This document shows positions 57,349 to 64,000 of a stretch of DNA of 64,000 nt, in pieces (positions within the stretch are counted from its first letter, which is position 1; each line of letters begins with the position of its first letter). The translations under genes and the position numbers were made by a program. Below the pieces are notes generated by a model. It was not told where the DNA came from and did no database searches. It saw only the letters and a program-made list of their open reading frames with translations. The stretch comes from Dichetophora obliterata (taxonomy: Eukaryota > Arthropoda > Insecta > Diptera > Sciomyzidae), in contig OY986436.1 in NCBI GenBank assembly GCA_963920525.1, forward strand, positions 178,099,361 through 178,163,360, given 5' to 3'.

Positions 57349-58171
57349 CCCAGTAAAAATCCAGTAAATAGTGGATTATCCTATGAGCGATCTGGGAGGG
57401 CTCTCTGAGGAGCGGTGGATTGCTACTTATTGATCCAAGCTAGGTGTATCTTGTGTTCTCTTTTAAAATTGCATGTCCTAGGAAGAGTAGAATTCTTCCA
57501 TGAGAAGTAACAAGGGAGCGTTCTTTTGCTGTTTTATGGGATCAAAAAGTGAGCACTCGTGCCCTTGAAAAGTGAAAAGAATGATAGTCATGTGCTTTTT
57601 AAGAAAATCTATCGCTATTTTCTGTAAAAAGAGTGTTCCTGTGCTGATCCATTTAGATCATTCATTGATCGCTCCTTTTCAGCTTCTCTGGAATGTTATA
57701 CAGAGCGCTACTCTTTGTAGGGCATGCAATGTTAAAAGAGAACACAAAATACACCTAGCTTGGATCAATAAGGAGCAATCCACTGCTCTTCATGCGGTCC
57801 ATACACACTCCAACCAAAATATTAGCAGAACAGTAACCAGATTACGTCTTTTTTAATACATTTGACACACACGCTGCGATGGTTGCAGCAATCCACTTTG
57901 CCATACACGCTGCAACGCAGCAACAACGCAGCAACAACGCAGCAAAAAACAGCAACTGCGACCAAAATATTAAACGATTTTAATTTTGCTGCAACCTGAG
58001 TTGCAACCGTCAATGAGTTGCGTTACTTCGACACACACGCTGCGACTTCATCGTGATAACTGTCAAAAACTTCCAAGTTACACTTCCAGCTTTGCTTTGG
58101 TTGCAGCGTGTATGGGGCACATCAGAGAGCCCTCCCAGATCGCTCATAGGATGACCAACATATTTACTGGG
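57349..58171. mobile_element. Foldback MITE interrupted by a second MITE
   Basis: The left arm 57349-57500 and the right arm about 57700-58171 are inverted copies. They share ATCCTATGAGCGATCTGGGA, GGGCTCTCTGA, TTGATCCAAGCTAGGTGTAT and TGTGTTCTCTTTTAA. The right arm is broken between GCTCTTCA and TCAGAGAGC by a 329-bp insert; the left arm shows the unbroken form. The outer ends read CCAGTAAATA. The loop (57500-57700) has no supported gene, although a 94-codon frame crosses it. Confidence 0.8.
57793..58121. mobile_element. MITE with 26-bp inverted repeats and TCA target duplication
   Basis: TCA lies on both sides (57790-57792 and 58122-58124), and the partner foldback arm shows a single TCA. 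The ends TGCGGTCCATACACACTCCA and, inverted, TGTGCCCCATACACGCTGCA agree at most positions and continue ACCAAA. The interior repeats CAACGCAGCAACAACGCAGC and ACACACGCTGCGA. No transposase is inside. The 3-bp duplication would fit a Harbinger-like mover, but TCA is not the usual TWA. Confidence 0.85.
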
Positions 58172-60428
58172 AAGTTATCAGAAAAAATAAAAACTTTATG
58201 TATTAGTCACTCCTAATTTCATAAAAAAATCATTGAAAATGTTTCAATCATTGAAATGATTTTGCCACAATGTGCCCCAATCGGAAAATTTTGAGAAAAA
58301 GAACATGTTTACGGAAACCAAAAATATTTTTTACTAAAACCATTTGTTTTAACATTTATTTGTTTGTATTGTTGTTAAAGATACTAAACAAGTTAAACTT
58401 TGAATACTTCTATAAAGTAAGGTTACGTTAATCCAGATGCATCCTAACGGAGGCTCACATAGACCAATAATGGTCCTTAGTGGTGCCGGTTACAAACAAA
58501 GGAACCTTTGTGTTTAGTTGAAGTCTGTAAAGATTTGCGTTGAATTCGTGTTTCATTTCTATTAAAACGTTAAAATTGAATAGGCGTGGTAGAGAAAAAG
58601 CCGTATAATATCTTTCCACTGAACTATATGCGAAGGTTTTGAGTAAAGTGATAGTTTTGACTACGTTTTTGTTTAGAAATTTTTTTTTATATGATGAATT
58701 TTCTTGCAAGGGAAGATTAAACTCGTGAAAATTTGTTCTATAAAAAAAATTTTAATTCTTTCGCAAAATTATTAACAAACTTTTTTCAAGATGAAAAAGA
58801 AACATTCTTTTATCATTTTAGTAGGAAACAATTACATTTAAATAGCCATTTTTTATTCATAAATGCGTTCAGAAATTAATAATAAATATTACCCTTTCAC
58901 ATTCTTAAATGAGTGACAAAAAGGATCATTAAATTTTCTACTCTTTTCTAACCACAAACCTAACGTGAGAGTTTTGCTTACGTTTTTGGGTAGTATTTTT
59001 TTAAAAATATGTTTTTTAATTAGTAGATTTAAACTACACCCTTGATAGAAATGAATTTGTTTTAGTTTAGATTTTACTTAAAATTTTACTTCAATAGTCA
59101 ATGAAGTATTTCTTTTGTGGCCTTTGGTCTTGCTATTATCATTTAATACATTTAATTTATATTACAGTATATTCGGGACCAGAACTACAATTAAAATTAG
59201 AATAAGACCGCAAACTGTATGGGTATTGAAGTAAATTTTATCTTATATTATTTTTGTGATCATTTATATCAAAATATTTGCATTCAATTAATTGTTAATT
59301 CATAAAAAAAATTTCTTCACGTTCGGAAAAGCCTATTTATCAATAATATGTCCGTTTAAAAAAATTATAAGAAAAAAATCTATTTTGAAAAAAATTAAGT
59401 TCAATGCGTTTTAATTAAAATTTTATTGTTTTCTAATTTCAAATAAATTTATCTCTGCGAGCAATAATTCGATGTCGATGGCCCTAGATATATTACTACT
59501 TTGTTCAAATAGAATTAGAATAATTTGTTTACATTTGCATTTCTTTTTTAACATATTATTGATATGCAATAATAAGGCAATTTATGATTGAAAAATATTC
59601 GTTTCCGTGTGACGAAAAAGTGCTGTTCTATGGTTTGTTTCTAAACTCGTTTTCGAACAAAAAAAGGTTCGTTTTTAAGAGTTAATTCAGTCCGGTGAAA
59701 AAGTTTAGAATGGTTCATTTCAGAGTGTCGAAAAATAACTTGGTTATTTTTTCCACTTATTTTTGAACAAAAAAAAGTACAACTGCTGATTCTTTTTTTA
59801 ACTCATTTCTCAGGATCGCTTTTGAGAGGCATTTTAAATAAACTCAAAAAGTTCTTAAATTAATTCGAAAAAGATAGTTTTAGTTAACTGGGTTAATTTC
59901 ATTATATTTTTTTAAATTGTTTTTCAATTGCAGTCTAGTTTTTAGGACAATTATCAAAACATCATTCTTCCATTACCAAAGAAAGGAATGTTGCAAAGTC
60001 AAGAGTTGTACAAAATAAATGAAGAAATCATATCGAGGTTTGAAATAATTTCGAAACGATTTCAGGCAGCCGACATATAAATGTTGCAGCATTTGAACAA
60101 TACTGTGTGGATACAGCGAATTTATATGTGTCGTTATATGATGTTAGCACATGCCACCTAGTATCAGCTGGGTCAGCTGTCTAAAAAGGTCCTCGAAGCA
60201 TCCCATAAATTTGCGAACAAATTACGAAATAACAATGCCAGGAGGATGTCACGGCTTGCCACAAATGAGAATGTTTTTCATAGGTGGTTTTTTTATTCAA
60301 ATCTGAGAATCTCTTAGTCGGGAGGTACACCAAGATACAATATATGTTTAACTATTATTAAAAGAATAGTTTACAATATAAATATATATTAAAAATAAAC
60401 AAAAAATCAGATGCTTCCGTTGTTTTTT
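58172..60428. other. AT-rich non-coding stretch
   Basis: No gene or element end is recognised. The 84-codon minus-strand frame at 58709-58455 lacks a domain. Confidence 0.4.
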
Positions 60429-60430
60429 TA

Positions 60431-60621
60431 CTACGTTTACATTGGACCAAATGACTCATTTGAAATGAGTCATTCAAAAGTGTTTACTGTAGTAGTATCG
60501 TGTAAAAGTTTTGACTTTAAAGTTTAGGATGCTATGATAAGAGCGTTTACATGATACTACAACACTAAACTCTTTTGAATGACTCATTTAAAATAAGTCA
60601 TTTGGTCCACTGTAAACGTAG
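60431..60621. mobile_element. Tc1/mariner-type MITE, 191 bp, TA-flanked
   Basis: TA lies on both sides (60429-60430 and 60622-60623). The arms are about 80 bp; the ends CTACGTTTACATTGGACCAA and, inverted, CTACGTTTACAGTGGACCAA differ at one position in 20. ATGACT.ATTT.AAATGAGTCA inside is itself palindromic. TA duplications and long arms suit a non-autonomous Tc1/mariner element. Confidence 0.85.
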
Positions 60622-61058
60622 TATTAGATACATTATAAAGAACATTAAAAAAATGATAAAAAATAAGGTTTTAGAAAAGTTCGCTCTAAAGTTAGTTAAT
60701 GGTCGCCATTTTGAATTTCGAATTTATAACTTCAGATTTGTGATCAGCGACCCCGAAAACTTACGGGACACCAAATTTGAAATACATAATTTAGCTATTA
60801 AAAAAAGACACAGTTTCGATAGTATCGTAAGTATAGACGTAGAATTGCTTTTTATACAGTAATAGAGAAAAGTTCTCTTTTTTTTCATTAATATTTTTCA
60901 AAACTATTTTAAAGCATTTCATCTTCTAAATAAAAACTATTCAAAAACAAATTTGTTGTTGTTGTTGCCTTCTTCAAACTTACTTGATCTAAAAAGCTCG
61001 CAATTAAATTCATGCAAAAAATTTGTTTTGTTTTATAAAAAGTTTTCGTTTGATATTT
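60622..61058. other. Spacer, nothing recognised
   Basis: The frame at 60575-60862 begins inside the MITE arm and has no known domain. The remainder is AT-rich. Confidence 0.4.
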
Positions 61059-61061
61059 TTA

Positions 61062-61642
61062 GGGCCAATTTTTCAGTGCAAGTTTAACTCTGTTTCTCGG
61101 TTAAACTAAGTTTTAACCAAGAAATAAGTTTTTCAGTGAATATTAACAAAAGTTTAAACTAAGGTTAACCACTCAATATTCATTGGTTAAACTTTTGTTA
61201 ACTTACCGTTTGATTTTGACAAATGATTTGCTTATTTCATTTATACAAAAAATTAGATTCACACTGTAATTGCTGAGGACGGTTTCGGTCTTCTTTCTGT
61301 TTTATAAATTTGTTGCTTTTGTAAAGCATTACCATTTTGGTAGGCGCAGTGACGATTTGTTGATTGTTGCATCTTAAATTTAATTTCCTTAATGGAAAAT
61401 TGCAGGTTCTTCTTTTACTCATTTGGTTTTTTTTTTTTTCTATTGAGACTTCAGATCATACATATATTTATTTGAATTTTGATGACGTTTAATGGTGCTG
61501 CCATATCAATAAACACAAAAGTGCTGGTTACTCAACCAAGCACTGAAAAAGTGATTGTGTGGTTAAACTCTGCTTAACTTTAATCTACGATTAACTAAAC
61601 TCTTGTTAACTGGGGTTTAAACCAGCACTGAAAAATTGGCCC
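61062..61642. mobile_element. PIF/Harbinger-like MITE, 581 bp, TTA-flanked
   Basis: TTA lies at 61059-61061 and 61643-61645. The inverted ends GGGCCAATTTTTCAGTGC are perfect over 18 bp. Inside, phrases of the form GTTAAAC and GTTAAC recur near both ends, probable binding sites. The short minus-strand frame 61422-61237 has no domain I can name. GGGCC ends with TWA duplications are typical of PIF/Harbinger. Confidence 0.88.
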
Positions 61643-61898
61643 TTAATGATGAATTTGTTTTTCTTGTTGATTTTTATGTTAATTAAAACTAAATGTAATT
61701 CAAAGTTATATTTAATAAATGGAAATAAATATCGTTAATTATTATTATTTATTATTTATTTAGAGCATATTAAAATATTAGTTAACAAAATATATTTTTA
61801 GTATGGAAAAAATATAATGCATAATATAAATACCAAATTCGAATTTATTATGGTATTTCAAAACTAAATAGAGCTAAAATAATAGTACTAATACATAC
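61643..61898. other. AT-rich spacer
   Basis: It contains an ATTATTATTT simple run at about 61740-61760. Nothing else is recognised. Confidence 0.4.
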
Positions 61899-62080
61899 AC
61901 GGTTAAAAATTTTGGACTTCTTTTTAATCCAAACTTTGGTTTAAAGGAATTTTTAATCCAAAAAGTAATATTTTTTAATCCCTACTTTAGTTTAATTTAG
62001 GTTGGTGTCAAGCCCACGTTACTAAAAGGAACTTGCTTTCATTCGTAATAATGCAAAATAAGCGATACCTTATTAACAGC

Positions 62081-62160
62081 TGAGTTGGACGAGTGGATAA
62101 GGTATTGGATCAGTACATCAGAGGACGTGTGTTCAAATCACGAACTGATCGGAAAATTTT
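62081..62160 (+). other. tRNA-like unit A
   Basis: TGGACGAGTGGATAAGG resembles the A box and D arm of Ser/Leu tRNAs. GTGTGTTCAAATCACGA gives a B box with a four-pair T stem. No complete cloverleaf is seen. Only four T follow. Confidence 0.5.
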
Positions 62161-62271
62161 ATTTTAGTTTAATTTAGCTGGGTTTCGAACCCACTTTTTT
62201 GCTTGTTTGCTATTTACTGCAAGCTTACTTGCTTTTGTAATGATGCAAAATAAGCGAAACCTTTCTAACAA

Positions 62272-62359
62272 CTGAGATGGACGAGTGGATTAGGTGTTGG
62301 ACCAGCACATCAGAGGTAGTGTTTTCAAATCATGAACTAGGAGGGAAAGTTGTTTTTTT
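62272..62359 (+). other. tRNA-like unit B with T7 tract
   Basis: This is a second copy 192 bp on: TGGACGAGTGGATTAGG, then GTTTTCAAATCATGA, then seven T at 62353-62359. The copies also share the upstream phrase ATGCAAAATAAGCGA. Confidence 0.5.
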
Positions 62360-62530
62360 AAGTTGATATTTATATTGCTTTCTTAAAACTTTTTGCGGAC
62401 TAAAAACTAGTCTTTTTTGGATTAAAAAATTTTTAACGTTTCCTTGGATTAAAAAGTAATCTTTTTTTGGTGTTATCCTATATGTAATCCAAAATAGTTT
62501 AAAAAGTTGGATAAGAGAGTAAAACGTGGT

Positions 62531-62768
62531 ATTGCTGAACTGGCCTCCATACTTGCCTGATCTTAAACTTAAGGAAAATGTAAGGGGATGGCTAGCACGG
62601 AAAGCGTACGAGTCTGGTCGTCAGTACGGAGATAAAAGAAGCCTTATTTCTGCCATTCAATCAGCGTGGATGAAAACGTTATTAAATTATTTAAAAGCAT
62701 AGTATGACTCCATGCCAAATCGAATTTTTAAAGTTATAACTAAAAACGGCGAATTCACTCATTATTAA
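62531..62768 (+). pseudogene. Tc1-like transposase C-terminal fragment
   Basis: The frame reads LLNWPPYLPDLKLKENVRGW, then LARKAYESGRQYGDKRSL, a stop, then YDSMPNRIFKVITKNGEF THY. The first part is the third catalytic motif of DD34E transposases (usually SPDLNPIEN, with the Glu retained here). The rest is the typical tail with DSMPNRIFEVI. The first two catalytic residues are not present. The fragment starts just outside the tRNA-like element, so that element may have truncated it. Confidence 0.75.
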
Positions 62769-63317
62769 TTAAGGAATAAAACTACAGTTTCATAAAAAAA
62801 GGTTTTTGTTTATAGTTTTTATTTTTTATTAAATAAATAAAGTAAGCCTTTTATAATGACGCATAAATAAGCACATGTTTTCAATGCAATTACAAAACAA
62901 TAGCAAATTAATCAACGCTAATACTTATGTTGTTGTTTTTGCATAATTTTGTTTACGAATTTAGTTGTCTCTAAAATCGCAGCAACAACAACCACTTTAA
63001 GAATTTATGGTAGACACATCGCAGCTTTACACTCGAAAAAAAAACTCAACCTATTCTGCTGACAGGGAGTGTATCTTGCTGAAAGTAAACAAAACCAATA
63101 ACAAACTACAAAAACGAAAGCATCTTATGTGTATAATTTATTATATGTACTTTTTACATATATATTAATAACAACAACAAAACCAGCACAACAACAGACA
63201 TGAGAAAGGCCCTAACTCATTTTTTGTTACTTTACAAGAGATGGAAAAAACTTAATACAAATTATAATTTTGCGGGTCCGAATTTTCTTTAAATGGATTT
63301 TTATTTAAGACACTAAC
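62769..63317. other. Spacer with CAA-rich simple sequence
   Basis: ACAACAACAA runs occur at about 62983-62994 and 63170-63190. No gene is recognised. Confidence 0.4.
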
Positions 63318-64000
63318 CAATTTAAGACTCAAGAAAAACAAGTCAACACCCACCATCTTTTTGTCGACTACAAAGCTGCCTTCGACAGCCCAATAAGGAA
63401 GCACCTGTACTCCACCATGTCTGAATTTGGTATTCCTGCAAAACTAATACGACTTTGCAAGATGACACTGAGCAACACCAGCAGCGCAGTTAAAATCGGG
63501 AAGGACCTCTCCCCACCATTTATCACCAAACGAGGTTTCAGACAAGGTGATTCCTTATCGTGCGACTTTTTCAAGCTAATGATGGAAGAGATCATCCGAG
63601 CTGCTGATCTGAGACGTAGTGGCACAATATTCTACAAGAGTGTTATGCTGCTTGCGTATGCTGATGACATCGATGTCATTGGCCATAATACGCGCAAAGT
63701 CAGTGCAGCATTCTCCAGATAAGAAAGAGAGTCAAGTCGAATGGGCAGCATTCTCCAGATAAGAAATAGAGTCAAGTCGAATGGGTCGGTCTGGCAGTGA
63801 ACGCAAATAAGACGAAATGCTTGGTGTCAACAAACAAACAGTCCCAGCGTCTTGGAACTCACGTTACCGTTGACAATACCTCCTTCGAGGTTGTTAAGAA
63901 CTTCGTTTATCTGGGATCCAGCAGTAATTCAACCAACGACATCAGCATTGAGATCAAACGAAGAATAACTCTTGCCAACAGGTGTTACTTTGGGCTCAGT
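63318..64000 (+). pseudogene. 5'-truncated LINE reverse transcriptase, runs off the window
   Basis: The frame starts abruptly at about 63318 with VNTHHLFVDYKAAFDSP (motif A, catalytic Asp). It continues GIPAKLIRLCKMTLSNTSSA, RGFRQGDSLSC (motif B) and LLAYADDIDVIG (motif C, YADD). A TAA at 63720 follows AAFSR. A 40-bp direct duplication (63705-63744 and 63745-63784, one mismatch) shifts the frame. After it the protein resumes as NANKTKCLVSTNKQSQRLGT, FVYLGSSSNS and IEIKRRITLANRCYFGL up to the edge. By memory this resembles an RTE-like lineage whose partner is often annotated as craniofacial development protein 2-like; the clade is not certain. Endonuclease and 5' UTR are missing, as usual for LINE copies cut short during insertion. 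Confidence 0.88.

Larger units (their letters stand above)
61899..62438. mobile_element. Inverted-repeat element carrying two tandem tRNA-like units
   Basis: The ends ACGGTTAAAAATTTT (61899) and, inverted, ACGTTAAAAATTTT (ending 62438) are short inverted repeats. Several GGATTAAAAA motifs lie inside them in both directions. The interior is a 192-bp unit present twice, each with a tRNA-like box pair at about 62085-62150 and 62277-62340. There is no coding sequence and no sure target duplication. It stands directly before a Tc1-like fragment at 62531. Confidence 0.6.

Noticed and set aside
1..64000. CRISPR array, prophage or bacterial operon
   Set aside because: No regular short repeats with spacers and no ribosome-binding-site-led gene runs; introns, SINE and mariner families show eukaryotic DNA.
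1..64000. Integrated virus or LTR retrovirus
   Set aside because: No gag, protease or integrase motifs and no long terminal direct repeats; the only reverse transcriptase and RNase H pieces have non-LTR features.

Overview
The window looks like an intergenic or heterochromatin-like stretch of a higher dipteran genome, most probably a tephritid fruit fly or close relative. It is AT-rich and full of short microsatellites. It carries a mariner of the DD41D (rosa) type, first described from a Ceratitis fly, and a tRNA-derived SINE with a core that I remember from tephritid sequences. No complete host gene is visible. The species assignment is inference; no search was run.

Almost everything recognisable is transposon-derived. 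Left third: a Tc1-like element split by a SINE (2.8-4.5 kb); a foldback built from a 15-mer minisatellite (7.2-8.2 kb); a nearly intact hAT element with perfect end motifs (9.36-11.90 kb); a second hAT relic (12.4-13.2 kb); scrambled non-LTR retrotransposon ends (14.3-16.2 kb); and a 5.4 kb foldback (16.2-21.7 kb) whose left arm is broken by a 2.7 kb DNA transposon with 46-bp inverted repeats and a spliced, unassigned transposase gene.

Middle third: a TAA-flanked MITE (25.6 kb), then a stacked block (26.3-32.0 kb). In that block one hAT deletion derivative was split by other DNA. The inserted DNA holds three tandem tRNA-like units with oligo-T tails, an inverted second copy of the same hAT derivative (exact 8-bp target duplication) that itself holds a piggyBac-type MITE, and a DD41D mariner. 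Further MITEs, a short hAT (33.1-34.1 kb), a DD34D mariner (36.9-38.2 kb) and a pair of divergent, incomplete gene fragments, one THAP-like (39.5-40.7 kb), follow.

Right third: a Helitron helicase relic (42.4-43.8 kb), a mariner relic containing a 28-bp hairpin (43.9-45.0 kb), a nearly full piggyBac element (45.14-47.80 kb), an unassigned transposase-like relic (49.1-51.5 kb), several MITEs, an element with inverted ends carrying two tandem tRNA-like units (61.9-62.4 kb), Tc1-like pieces, and a 5'-truncated LINE reverse transcriptase running off the end.

The elements do not form a pathway. Their value is in the insertion order that can be read from nesting and target duplications, and in small structured units (tRNA-like tandems, hairpins, foldbacks) that the standard families do not explain. 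Every transposase copy that I recognise carries at least one disabling lesion.
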